DNA of 64,000 nucleotides from Zygnema cylindricum. Taxonomy: Eukaryota; Streptophyta; Zygnematophyceae; Zygnematales; Zygnemataceae. This document shows, piece after piece, positions 34,519 to 46,293 of the stretch. Under the pieces are notes generated by a model. It ran no database searches. It was not told the origin of the DNA and worked only from the letters and a program-made list of their open reading frames with translations. Made by a program: the position numbers and the translations under genes. The stretch lies in assembly GCA_037447655.1 (NCBI GenBank), contig JBBHKE010001558.1:124001-188000 (forward strand), read 5' to 3'. Numbering within the stretch: the stretch's first letter is position 1; the number at the start of each line of letters is the position of its first letter.

Positions 34519-36297
34519 GTGGAAGAAAAAACTGAACCTGAAGAGGAGCTTGAGGAGCTTCTCCTTAATCCGAAAAACACTGAAAAGCAAGTCGACATTC
34601 CACGGAGACAAAAGTGTGCTTTCGGAGGTAAGAGGGATCCACCCAAGGATGGGTGGATCATAGACTCAGGGGCTTCAATGCGTATGTGCAAAGATAAGCG
34701 GTGGTTCACTAAACTGAGAAAGATCCCAACAGTTGAGATAGAGTACGGAGATGGTAGAGTGGAAACCACAAGTCTTGTTGGAGCTGTTGACTTGAAGGTT
34801 CTAGTTGATGGAAAGGCCTCAATTGTAACACTCTCAGACGTTCTTTACATTCCACAACTTAGCAAGAACCTAGTCTCAACAGCTGTCCTATATGAAAAGG
34901 AGTTTGAAACAGGAACTAGGAAAGGAATCTTCACAGCAAGCTTTGATAATGAGGTTTATTTCATAGCTGAGAAGGGCAGTGAAGGAATGTTCAGAATTGT
35001 ACTTTGCAATGAAAAGAGTGTTCTCTACTCGTGTGCAAGTGAGATGATGCTTTGGCATAAAAGGTTGGGGCATGTGCATCTAGATAGATTAAAGAAAATG
35101 AAGAAAAAGGGAATAGTGGAGGGTATTACTTTTGAAGATGATGAGACCTTTGATGATTGTAGTGGATGTGCCCAAGGGAAGATTCATAGACTTTCATTTC
35201 CAAAGGCAACCACATTTAGGATAGAGAAATTATTAGATCTAGTTCACACTGATGTTTGGGGACCTGCTAGGTATGTTTCACATGGGGGGAAGAGATGGAT
35301 GTTAACTATCATAGATGATTGGTCTAGATACACGAAGGTATACTTTCTCAGACATAAGTCAGAGGTATTAAGATGTTTCAAAGAGTATAAAGTATGGAGT
35401 GAAAAGCTACATGAAACCTCAATAAAAGAGATAAGAAGTGATAATGGGAAAGAATACACCTCAAGGGATTTTGAAGAATATCTTAAAGAAGAAGGAATTC
35501 ATCATGAGAAAACTGTTCCCTATAATCCGGAACAAAATGGAGTAGCAGAAAGAGTGAATAGAACTTTATGAGATATGTCCAGAAGTATGTTAAGTGATAA
35601 GAGGATAGGGCTGCAGTTTTGGGCTGAGTCTATGAACTATGCTAATTTCATCAAAAATAGAGTCCTAACTTCAGCAAATAAGGAGGAAACTCCGTATGAG
35701 AGGTGGACAGGAAGAAAGCCTGATTTGTCTAGTTTGAGAGTGTTCGGAAGTCAAGTCTACAGTTTGGATTTCGATAAGACTAAATGGATGTTAGAGGGAA
35801 GAGGGAAACCAAGATATCTTGTAGGATATGATGAGAGCACAAAAGGATACCGAGTGTATGACTTGAAAAAGAGAGATATAAATTTGGTAAAACACATAGT
35901 GGTGATGAATGAAAAGAAGTCCATTGATTCATTCAAATATAATAAGATAGTCAAAATCAGATTTGAAACGGATCAGTTTTGTGACTTTCACTTTGAAAAT
36001 GAAGAGAAGGAAGAGGGAGAAAAAGAAAAATCTTCAGATCTACCAAAGGAGAAGGAGGAAAGGACAACATCCGAGGCAACGCCACAATACGAAATGGAAA
36101 CCGATGAGGAACTTGATGAGACACCGGAATTGGAAGATAGGGAAGCTGAAAATCTCTCAAAACGAAACCCAAGGATGCCTTCCATACCGGCGTCCGATTT
36201 TGAAGGGGGAAGAAGAAGAAGTAAACGACTTCAAGAAAGACAAGTAAATAACCAACTCACAAAGATGTCTCACCCAGATGAACCTCAAACATACTAA
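34519..36297 (+). pseudogene. copia element 2 protease and integrase
   Basis: Protease IIDSGASMRMCKD, then a chain without the TAG seen in elements 1 and 3 (VEIEYGDG). The zinc-binding WHKRLGHVH and CSGCAQGK and the integrase core HTDVWGPA, SDNGKEYTS and PEQNGVAERVNRTL follow. Stops at 35569 and 36295 split the frame into 34519-35571 and 35575-36297. The second piece ends in the acidic linker before RT. Confidence 0.9.
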
Positions 36298-37863
36298 GAG
36301 GCCATAAACACTCCAGAAAGTAGCCGGTGGATCACAGCTATAAATGAAGAAATGGCCTCTATCATGGAAGCCAATACATGGGAGTTGGTGGATTGTCCAC
36401 CGGACCGAAAACCGATCGGATGTAAGTGGGTGTTTAAACTTAAATTAAACCCGGATAATACCATTGAGAGGTACAAAGCTAGGTTAGTTGCAAAAGGTTA
36501 TACACAGAAAGAGGGGATAGACTACGAAGAAACCTTTGCACTTGTAGTCAGATTTCCTTCTGTTAGAATCCTTTTAAGTATAGCCGCAGCGAAGGATATG
36601 GAAATCCACCAGATGGATATTAAAACTGCCTTTTTGCACGGAGAGTTGGAAGAAGAAATTTACATGAGGCAACCGAAAGGATTCGTGGAAAGTGGGGAAG
36701 AAAACAAAGTTTGCAAACTGATAAAATCACTCTATGGGCTTAAGCAAGCCGCGCGACAGTGGAATATAAAGCTCGACGAATTTCTGACCGGTTTGGGGTA
36801 TATCAGAATAAGTTCAGATCACTCTATATATTTATTTGAGGATGAGAATGGAGTGATATTTATTGTTTTTTATGTGGATGATTTGTTGGTCTTAAGCAAG
36901 TCCTTAGATAAAATTAACAAACTAAAACGGGATCTTAGAAGCAATTTTGATATGAAAGATCTTGGCGAAGCAAAGTACATTTTGGGAATTCAAATGGAGA
37001 GAGATAGAGGGAATAGAATTATAAGACTCACTCAAAAAGAAGCAATCGGTAATATGCTAGAAACTTTCATATGGAGAAAGCAAACGGATGTACTACTCCC
37101 ATGGATTTGAAGAAAGTGAGTGAGGGGAGTGAAGAGGGAGGAATATTCATCATTAATGATGAGATGGACGAGATAGAAAGAAAATTTATGGAAAATATCC
37201 CTTATCGGCAGATTGTAGGCAGTTTAATTTATTTTATGAACTGTACCCGTCCGGATATAGCTGCAGCTGTAGGTGTCCTTAGTAGAAATCTAAATGAACC
37301 AAGAAAGAGAGATTGGGAGGCTGCCAATAGGGTGATGAGGAATCTGGTGACGACAAGGGAATTATGGTTGCATTTGGGAGGGGAGCACACTGACATCACC
37401 ACTTGGAGTGATGCCAGTTATGACGATGTGCCTTTAAGGAGGTGTACGACTGTTATGTGTTGCAAATTGGATCCGGTGCATGTTGTTGGAGTAGCAAGCA
37501 ACAAAAAGTAGTTGCTCAGTCCACTATGGAGGCTGAATACATGGCTTCCTGTGCTGCCACCAAAGAATTAATGTGGGTTAAATCTCTTCTTGAAGAACTT
37601 GGGTTCATGAAGTCTGGAACTCAAAATGTTTTTTGTGATAATCAAGCTGCTATCTCGATTGCAGCTAATCCGAAACATCACTTCAAAGCTAAGCATATGG
37701 ATATTAGACTAAGTTTTCTCAGAGAGAAGGTAGAAAATAAAATTATTAAACTGGTTCATAAAACTGATAGAGAAATAATTGCAGACATGATGATAAAAGC
37801 AGTACCTTCCCCTAAGTTGATTTATTGCAGAGAAAACTGTGGATTAAAATTGAAAAGTGACTA
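36298..37863 (+). pseudogene. copia element 2 RT and RNase H
   Basis: RT with [12 protein letters not shown], the LHGELEEEIYMRQP box, KQAARQW and FYVDDLLVL. RNase H with TTWSDASYDD and STMEAEYMAS ends at the TAG near 37861. Frameshifts near 37065 and 37450 divide it into 36352-37110, 37071-37511 and 37442-37864. Confidence 0.9.
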
Positions 37864-37867
37864 GGAA

Positions 37868-37877
37868 TTAAGGGGAG
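37868..37877 (+). other. Polypurine tract of copia element 2
   Basis: TTAAGGGGAG abuts the TGTTGAAAAG start of the 3' LTR. Confidence 0.85.
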
Positions 37878-38769
37878 TGTTGAAAAGAGGTAATCAATAG
37901 TTCACTTCCCTATTTTAGTTTTGTTTTAAAGAAAGAAAGTAAGGATCAAAGGCGCGCCATGGCTGCCGCCATATTTAGAAAGTGGCAGTTTTTGCAGTTA
38001 AGGGTGTTTTGGCTAAAATGATGCCCAGGTCTAGATTTGAACCTTTGACCTCTAGATTTCTTTATAGCCTAACGCCTTAACCATTAAGGCGTTACGAAAC
38101 GATACACGTCATGGTTTTCATAAATATATAAACATTAACGAAACAGCTAATTAACAGCAGACTAACCAAAAGGAGCAATTTCTGCATGTACGCGAATCTG
38201 AACCGTGTAAAATATGTTTTGATCGGACGGCCGGCATTATAGCCGCCACGCGAAGTGAGTTTTTTGGCGGCATACGGATATAGCGTCACGCGGTGCCACG
38301 TGGCGCCACATTATTTGATACCGGAGAAGATGGGAGGAGGAACCATGGCTTCCGATATGACAGGTGTCACCTTGTAGACCTTGTCGTACAATGGTTGTAC
38401 AATAAGTACATCGCCCATTGTACCTTCTTGTACTTTATAGTGTTCCTATTGGACTAGGGTTTAATAGTAGGTAGTCGTGAGTAGGCAGACCGAGACTTAG
38501 TAATATTTAGGTACCTCTCTCTCTAAGAGAGCTTGTAACTATGAAGGTCATCTTTGACCAGCCATAACTTACTGCTCGGGTGAGCAAATTCAGTGATTCT
38601 TTTTGTGTTCGACTCAGGGGAGTCTTGTCCTCACAAGGGTGAGAGTGGTCAGAATATTTGTGTGCCTGGGCGGCGCTTATTCAGCGGGAAAGTAGAAGGG
38701 GCAAATATTATCCTAGAGGCTTTACATAGGCTGCTCATTCTGTGGGTCAATGGAGACCACAAAATTTCA
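37878..38769 (+). repeat. 3' LTR of copia element 2
   Basis: Nearly identical to 32592-33449 apart from the extra 34-base segment containing CTCTCTCTCTAAGAGAG. Confidence 0.93.
38015..38096 (-). promoter_or_regulatory. tRNA-like Pol III module, antisense in LTR (element 2, 3' LTR)
   Basis: Same module as at 32729-32810, apart from one or two changes. Confidence 0.6.
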
Positions 38770-40832
38770 TAGAGGGAGGAGTGATAATCTTACATGATCA
38801 AATTAGTCCACAAGAGAGAGTTTATGAAGTATATCGCTTAAAAGCAAGATGTAGGAATTCTAATATAATTTATGAACTATACATGGCTGGACATAGCGGC
38901 AACCGTTGGAGTACTCAGTAGGAGTCTTAATGATCATAGAAAGAGAGACTCGGAGGCGGCCAAGAGATTAATGAGATATCTGGTGGGAACTAGAGAGTTA
39001 TGGTAGCATTTGGGAGGGAAGCTCACTGATATCACTACTTAGAGTGATGCTAGTTATGGAGATGCATCTATGAGAAGATGCACTTCTGGGTATGTGTTCT
39101 ATGTGGGGGAAAGGTGCTTGATGTTGGAGCAACAAGCAACAAAAGGTGGTTGCTTAGTATACTATGGAGGCTGAGTATATGGCCTATTATTTTGCTGTGA
39201 AAGAGTTGATTGTTGTCCTTGGCCTATTTCAGCCATGGATTACTCACAGAAGACACCCACATACTACCTCAAAATAGTTGTGTTTCAAAAAACACAGATT
39301 ACTTCACAATAATCAAAAACAGCTTAAACTGCACCAGTTTGCAGTGTATCTTAAACACTATAACCTCTCAAAGTTACTGCCAAATCCATCAAGGCATCCA
39401 AAAGATATGAGCTGCAGAGTTTCCAAAAAACATCTAACAGCTTACCAAACTAAACAGGTAGACTCCTCACATAATTCTACAAAAACATCAGAACAGATTG
39501 AAACTACATAAACAAATAGTTTCTGTATTATAGAACATACACACAAATTTTCATATCCAGATATCTATCAGAGTGATTACACTGACAAGTCAAAGATGCA
39601 AAAAAACAGTCTGCCGTTACTTTGATAAATTAAGCTGATAATAGAATAAACTAAGTCCTACAAGTTTTATACTCACAAAGTTATCTACTGAGCCCTAAAC
39701 TAATAAAATAGCTACACGTGTAATTTATTACTGTACTCAAATAAAGACAATGTACGTCAACGGTACATCTACTGTACCAAGGGTACGTCCAAACCCTAAT
39801 TATGACTTTTATCTAATTTCACAATTGCAACACTAAAAAGTAATTCACTACATACAAATTAACGTTGTTTCAAATATTTACAAATAGGAACCGTACATAA
39901 ATTGTGTCACTTGCTTAGTCAGCAATTTGCTAATCCGTCCAAGCGTCCGTACAAGGCAGCTCTGAATTCCCGGATCGCCGTTAGATGTAAAGTAAATCTT
40001 CGTCGTGGACGACACGCGTCCAAATCACTATCCCAATGTGGTCCTATTTCGAATCGAGTCCGTCGACTTGATTCGTATCCGCCGTTCATTCTTTACCGTG
40101 TATTGTAGCATAGTTTATATACGTCCAGCCGACTGTTGCTGTGCGGTACGAAACACCTGAGTGCGTATGGAATGTTTCGTCACTTGTGGTCCCGTACGAA
40201 TCGCGTCCATCGACACGATTCAAATCAACGTCCCATACTGATTTCATACAGTACATTTTCCATAAAACTTCGTCCGTCGGATTTTGCGAATTTGCTCGTT
40301 CGACATGCGACACGTGTATGTGAGTGTCGGCGCCATTCCAAAATACCTACAAAGTCCTCATATGCCGACGCGTGTCCCTGTAGAAGTACGGTACACTTTT
40401 TTATCCTTATACTACTGTACCACTATTAGTGGTCAGTCCTGAAGTGTTTACACTAAAAATATTCTAAGTACTAATCCTTCTCTCACTGACCCATTTAATG
40501 AGTACTAAAGTTTTCAAATCACAACATTGATGTGGGTCAAGTCCTTGTTGCAAGAATTGGGGTATATGAAGGAGGGAGTGCATGAAGTCTTTTGTGATTA
40601 TCAGGCTGCTATTGCAATTGCAGTCATCATTTCAAAGCTAAGCATATGGACACAAGATTGAGCTTTGTAAGGGAAATAGCTGAAAATAAAATTGTGAATC
40701 TTGTACTTAGGTATAATGAAAAAATGTTGGTTGACTTGATGACCAAACCTGTGCCCTCTCCCAAGTTAAAATATTGTAGGGAAAAATGTGGATTGAAAGA
40801 GAAGTTAAAATTAGACTAGAAAATAAGGGGAG
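38770..40832 (+). pseudogene. copia family B pol 3' part, right fragment
   Basis: Continues from 32591. Pieces include DIAATVGVLSRSLND (38890-38935), the RNase H region to 39210 and, after a solo LTR, MWVKSLLQELG and VEHEVF-like sequence to 40800. Many stops. The polypurine tract AATAAGGGGAG ends at 40832. Confidence 0.85.
39211..40526 (+). mobile_element. Solo LTR of a third retrotransposon family (C)
   Basis: 1316 bases, TGTTGTCC...CACAACA, with a perfect TTGAT duplication (39206-39210, 40527-40531). Removing it and one TTGAT restores the RNase H reading KELMWVKSLL. No internal coding sequence remains. Orientation is uncertain. Confidence 0.88.
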
Positions 40833-41026
40833 TGTTGAATCACTAGATTTATGGAGTATTTTCTAGGTCTGAATAGCTCAGTAGAAAAAGAGCAAGCAGT
40901 CTGCCTCTACCTCTTTCCTCTATCCCCAATACTTGTTATAGTCACTCAAGGAGAGAAAGAATAGTGGAGCCATGGCTGCCTCAGCTCCATAGGCATGACT
41001 AAAGAGTGACATAAGTCACTCTCAAC

Positions 41027-41105
41027 AAAAAGTTGAGTCCGGCAAGACTTGAACCTCCGACCGGTAGAGCGAGGCGTAGCCATCAGCTCTAACCGGGCTG
41101 TCATA
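41027..41105 (-). promoter_or_regulatory. tRNA-like Pol III module, antisense in family B LTR (right)
   Basis: The minus strand carries CCCGGTTAGAGCTGATGGC, GGAGGTTCAAGTCTTGCC and then CTTTTTG. The B box is close to consensus. Confidence 0.62.
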
Positions 41106-41602
41106 GAAGTTCGTTAAAATACATAGGGTGTGATAATTACTTAAACAGTATTATGATCCATAATTTGATTAACGACATTACGAATGAGGGGACATAGAAC
41201 TAGTTCCTATATAGTGCTGATCCCGCACGAAACAAATGAATCGGACATTTGTTTCGACGGCTAACATTAAATGTCGATTTTTGATCCATCGCCACATATC
41301 CCCGCCGAGATCCCGGAATGGTCACTTTGGCGGTTTTCGGACGTGGCATGACCTAGCGCCACGTGGGTAGATAACATTTGGTCGCTAGAATTTTGGGGAA
41401 CATAAAGAAGATTAAAATGTGGACACGCGTCCACTCAATGGCCTTGTCGTACACAGGCCGTACAGAAAGGACATCGGCCGTAGTACCTTTCTGTACTTTA
41501 CAGTTATTTGATTGGATTGTGCTGCAGTAGATAGGGGTTGTGAGAGGGGATTAAAACTTACCAATTTTTGAGTAGGCATCAACCTCTCAATTTGAGAGTT
41601 TG

Positions 41603-41608
41603 TATAAA
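41603..41608 (+). promoter_or_regulatory. TATA box of family B LTR
   Basis: TTTGTATAAATTGGCA, about 770 bases from the LTR start, which leaves about 215 bases of R-U5. Confidence 0.6.
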
Positions 41609-41823
41609 TTGGCATATTTGTTGCTTCATAACTTATCGGCTAGTTGGCCGTTTTTAGTGATTTTTTTTGCTACAAACTCGAGGAGTCTAGGCTGCACAGA
41701 GGTGCAATCAGATTGTCAACTTGTTTGCTTGAGCAAAAGTGGTTGTGGTTAAAACGGGGTTAGTTATAAAACTACCTAGAGGCTTCTTGAATTCTGTAGT
41801 CCAATGGAGGACACAGAATTCCA

Positions 41824-43149
41824 TCTTCAATGTTTCCCTTTTGGGAAAAGACATTGTTGCCAAAGACCCTCAACACGAGAATACGTTTGTACAAGTTGGA
41901 AAGATGTAAATTGAAAAGTCCGTACGAGTTGCAAACGAGCAAATTTTGTTTGTGTACTCCGCGTTTTGCAAAAATGTTTTACAATTCTACAACACTTCCA
42001 AAAATTTCATCCTATTCGTTGTTCAACCGTGACTTTAAATAAAATGGACTCGCTGCTGTAGTTGTTTTCAAGTAAAGCTTGAAAATGAGTGGAACGACCT
42101 AGTAGTGGGTCGAAAATAGCAAGTCGACAAAGTTGTAGCACATTCTAAGTTTAAGATAGACTCAAATTATACAATGGTTTCACATTTTTTTTGTACGGCA
42201 CAAGATTTTCTCGTCGCAGGCTCTGTTTTGGAGGAAAAAGACAAAAAAAACCCTTACTTTATCACATGGGAACACACCCTTAGAATACTTAAATGGGTCC
42301 TTTAGCAGTGGATTTTTTGAAGCTCAAAGTGCCATTTGGACCGAAATCTCGTTAAAACAGTTACATGCGTCATCTTGTAAGACCTTCAATTTTTTCCCTT
42401 TCAGTCAATGGCATTTTATTTTCTGGAAGTTCATTAAAAAAAATGTTTTTTAGAGCCTCTCAAACGTCCTGTCGCTGCGTGCTCACCCGAACTCTATAAT
42501 ATTTCTTGGATTTGGTGCGCTACGTGCTCACCCAAACTCTATAATCTTTCTTGGATTTGGTGCAACCCCTGAGGGGCTACACCAAGATTGAATAAAATGA
42601 TAAATACACGAGGGTCGATACGCTGCCACGTCTCATATCCAAGTCAGATGTTTTCCTTTCGAAACTACTCATGAGAGGGCGGCGCGTCGCCAAGTCCGCC
42701 ACAAAATCTTTTGCGAAAAAAAAAGATTCGCACGAAATTTGTCTTTTAGTCGGTCATGCCGCATGTACAATTTTATCTTCGATCCAAGTAATCCGAAAAG
42801 ACGCGGATGTATTAATTCCAAAATTCATACTTGGATGAAAGTGAACTTCTACCAACATGGAAGTGCTCCTTAAATTTTTTAGCGTCAAAATCATATTTAT
42901 TTTTCCTCCTACCAAGACATTGGACGGTACACCGTGAATCGTTATTAGACTATATAAATTATTTGTGTCAATAATGAATTAGTGTCATTGATGTTAATTT
43001 GTGTATCTGAAAAATATTTTATTTCCAATAACGCGATGGTAATACCATCAAAGTACAAAACATGATTGTCACTAAAAAGTATTGATGACCAACAAAGGTT
43101 AAAGACCAAAATCTTAAGGGACTAAAAACACAACAAAAATGCACGAAAA
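41824..43149. other. Non-coding; tandem duplication at 42477-42565
   Basis: A unit of about 45 bases with GTGCTCACCC, AACTCTATAAT and TTTCTTGGATTTGGTGC occurs twice. 42060-42300 relates to 29380-29640. A lone MITE end, CACCGTGAATCGTTATTAG, lies at 42930. No gene. Confidence 0.5.
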
Positions 43150-45239
43150 GCCTAAAATGAAAGAAAGAATGCAAGTACAACAAAACCAAACTAATGAAAC
43201 ACTACAAAATAACCTAGCCGCTAAACCCTCAAACTACGCCCAATTAGATCAAAACTATGGATGTCGTCTATATGCGTCGGGTGGCGCGGCGGCAAGTCTC
43301 GCAGTCCTCGGCAATTAGTCACCACCGTGCTCTATCGGATAATGGCCAAACTTGGGAACGTTGAAGGGCGACATAGATGCGTTGGCGGTAGAAAGCCGAC
43401 ATGAGAGCTGGAGAAGGGCTACCCGGCCCTCTAACTTCGAAAGATCGTCGAGCGCAGTCGTGCAAAAAAATGTCGAAAGACTAGTCTAAGGTCCCAAATA
43501 TCTCCAAAGCAAATGGTGTGAAACTATCAGCTGGGTCTCAGTGCGCGTAGTCACGTTCTTTCGAAGCCGCTGCATCCCGAGCCGCAACACAAGTATATAA
43601 TGATACGCGTGAGGAAAAATGGGATCATGTAGGGTCTGTGAGGACAACTTCCCCCAATGTTCTCGCCGCACCAAATAGAAAAACTAGATCCACACGCGGA
43701 CCCCGTGTACCCATAGATTGAGAACGTGGTGGTAATATGTGCGACACCTCGCGCTTGACTGTGTAACATGCTTCATAACCCACGGCGGCGATAGTATCCC
43801 GTACCATGTCGTGTGTTGTTGTTCGCTCCCCACCGTGTGAGCAACGTAGCAAATGTACCTATTGCTTGTCTATAGATTGACTACAAATGCAACGTGGCTT
43901 GCCTAAAAGGGAAGTGTGCGGCAAGCCAAATCGTAAGCAAAGCGCAGCAAAAAATTGAGGAGAAGATAAATGGAGCGAAGTGAAAATTGGAGTAGCAATA
44001 AGCCAAGCTCAAGCCCCAAGCCTCAGGAACAATAGAATTTGACTCCGCGCTTCAGCTATAGGGAGCGCCAAAAGTAGATCATTGAATTCGGCGGCGGCTA
44101 CTTTATTGGCGATGTGTTGTTGCACGCGTGAGTGAATTCCGGTTAAAAGGGAAGGGAACGCTGGAACTTCAGCTTGGGCATCGACTGGTAAAAGCGCTCG
44201 AGAGGACAATAATGCTTGTTGGAATGAGAGCAAACCCTTGTCAACGTGAGCTAGAATAGAAGTGTCGTCTACCAAAAACCTTGAGGTAATAATTGATGCC
44301 ACCAAAGCCAAACTCCCTAGATAAGCGGATGGCGCCAAGGTGGTTGTATGACGCAAACCGAGACCCCCGCAAGAGACTGGTAAAGCAGCTTGTCTACGAG
44401 CGAGGAGGCCTTCCGGCTGATCAAAGATACCGTGGCCGACCACTTGATGTAGAATGCCAAAGAGCCGATCATCAAATTTGGAAAGGGAAGAAAGGAAAGA
44501 AGAGTTCGGGGGTAAAGTGCGAGCCAAGTACAAAGGGCGTTGGGCAATACAACGTGTAAAGATAGCAAACGCGACTTGTGAATCCAGAAGTTTAGGAAGG
44601 TCCTCACAATGAGAAAGGTCATCTAATAAAGCATCTTTAACAAATTAGTTAACAAAATAAGGGGCTCCAATACGAGAAACTAAAGCCCTCTTGAGGAGTT
44701 GAAATACGGAATCCTGAAGGGAGAAAGAATTCCGGTGGAAGACCAGCTGGGCTCCATGCGACACATTTGGTGAATTTGACAGAAAGGTGAATTTTAAAAA
44801 GTTGCTCTACAAAATGGTGAAAGGTAGGAACAACTAAGTCCGGCGGGCCGACTATGTGACTGTCGTCAACAACTGAAGGGAACAAACAATTTGGAAAAGC
44901 CGCAGCCGATGCTCTGAGAGCTTGCACGTGAGCGAGGGCAAACAAAAGGGCTCCTAAAGAGTCACCTTGACGAGTACGCGTTACTGATTCCAAAGTGGTA
45001 ACGTGCGCCACTAGGCCTCCGATGGGATAAAGAAAAGGGTTGGGTTTGGAGTAAAACGCACAGACAAAAGGGAAAATTTGGTTAATAAGAGACGGCGAGT
45101 ATCGAAACTCACGGAAAATGGCGTTGCGATCAACCGTGTTAAAGGCGTTGGCAATATCGACTTGGAGAACGACCCAATCCGGATGAAAGTTAAGAGTCGC
45201 TCGTAAACCGTGGACTATAGCCTCACAACCCCCTTGTTT
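43150..45239 (-). pseudogene. R2-like non-LTR retrotransposon, RT core and endonuclease part
   Basis: Reads from the copia 3 insertion site through reverse transcriptase: GGCEAIVHGLRATL, the catalytic box VLQVDIANAFNTVDR (near 45165), QGDSLGALLFALA and the second catalytic box VVDDSHIVGP (near 44870). The thumb region 44009-44533 has LPVSCGGLGLRH. A CxC...H...C...GGER...H zinc segment (43800-43880) and a restriction-like endonuclease RVDLVF...GEVVLTDPT (43660-43740) follow. The tail AFYRQRIYVALQR is near 43290. Frameshifts and stops break it. The order is that of target-primed elements with a C-terminal endonuclease. Confidence 0.85.
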
Positions 45240-45244
45240 TGCAA
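45240..45244. repeat. Target-site duplication of copia element 3, left
   Basis: TGCAA, identical to 51685-51689. Confidence 0.95.
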
Positions 45245-46293
45245 TGAAACTCTGAGACCTCCATAAATCCTCAGAGTAGACAGTTTCCAAGAAGCCTCTA
45301 GGATAATCCTGACCCCTTTGTGTTCCAGCAAAAATAACTGCCACCCTGGCAAACAAAAACCCTGACCACCTGCACCCCTGTAAAGGCAAGACTCCCCTGA
45401 GTCGGTAGCAAAAAGAATCTCTGAATTTGCTCCCCTGAGCAGTAAGTTATGGAGGGTCAAAGTTGACCTTTTGTACAGAAGCTCTCTCGGAGAGGGGGTC
45501 CTATCTTCTAATTTTTCTAAGTCCTATCTCTCTCACAGACTCTATCTACTGATGTACGGTACCAATCAGAATTGAGTTCCGTACGCAAAAGTATAGCTGT
45601 CGGTGTACTTTATGTACGGACATTGTACGACATGGCCAAAATGTCGACACATGTCAAATCCGGATTCGGTGCCATAATCTCCGGAGATTCCACAATCCAA
45701 CGGAATTTCGCCACGCGTCATCCGATGTGGCGATGGCCACAAACCGCCGAAATCTTCCTCCGCGATCTCGGCGCTAATCCCGGCCGTCCGATTAAATTCG
45801 GATTTAATCGTAGCCGTAATAAATACATGCGCGGTATTTGTTTCACTTACGAAACAAATGCGCGATACTGATTTTTGTCCGTACCGTAATTCGTACATTA
45901 TATATTACTGGATCTATGTATCCCGTAATTCATTTCAGTTAAATGATTTATCGCACGTATAATTTTTTAAATGAATATCAAACTATATGATACGTAATAC
46001 TACGGCTAGACTTAACGGCTAAGGCTACCGGCTATTTCCTGTCTGCCGGCCGTTAGGTACAAGGATCAAATCCTGCCGCCGGCACATACCTTTTAAATAA
46101 ATAAATAAACCCTAAAATAAAATTCCCGTAAACCTCAGGATAGCCAAGGTAGCCATGGCTCTAGCTTCCTCTCCAATTTCTCAGTGACTGCGACAAGTTT
46201 GAGAGTTGGAGAGAGAAGTTAGAGATAGATTGCCTCGACTTCTATATTTCTTTTCAGACCTAGAAAATACTCATAAAACCATTAGTTTCTACA
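45245..46293 (-). repeat. 3' LTR of copia element 3
   Basis: TGAAACTCTGAG to TTTCTACA on the plus strand. Same length as the 5' LTR and a few percent different. Confidence 0.94.
46010..46094 (+). promoter_or_regulatory. tRNA-like Pol III module, antisense in LTR (element 3, 3' LTR)
   Basis: ACGGCTAAGGCTACCGGCT, then ACAAGGATCAAATCCTGCC with a seven-base T-loop-like ATCAAAT, then CTTTTA. Confidence 0.55.

Larger units (their letters stand above)
32592..38769 (+). mobile_element. Ty1/copia element 2, full length, decayed
   Basis: 6178 bases with LTRs of 858 and 892 bases. The target duplication TAGAG (32587-32591 and 38770-38774) is perfect. The primer-binding site and polypurine tract are in place. 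One reading frame runs from gag to RT, interrupted mostly by single stop codons, so the ancestor had one gag-pol frame. It sits inside the right fragment of family B. Confidence 0.95.
40833..41823 (+). repeat. 3' LTR of copia family B, right fragment
   Basis: 991 bases, TGTTGAATCAC to CAGAATTCCA. An ATG near its end (ATGGAGGACACAGAATT) matches the gag start of element 2. Confidence 0.88.
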
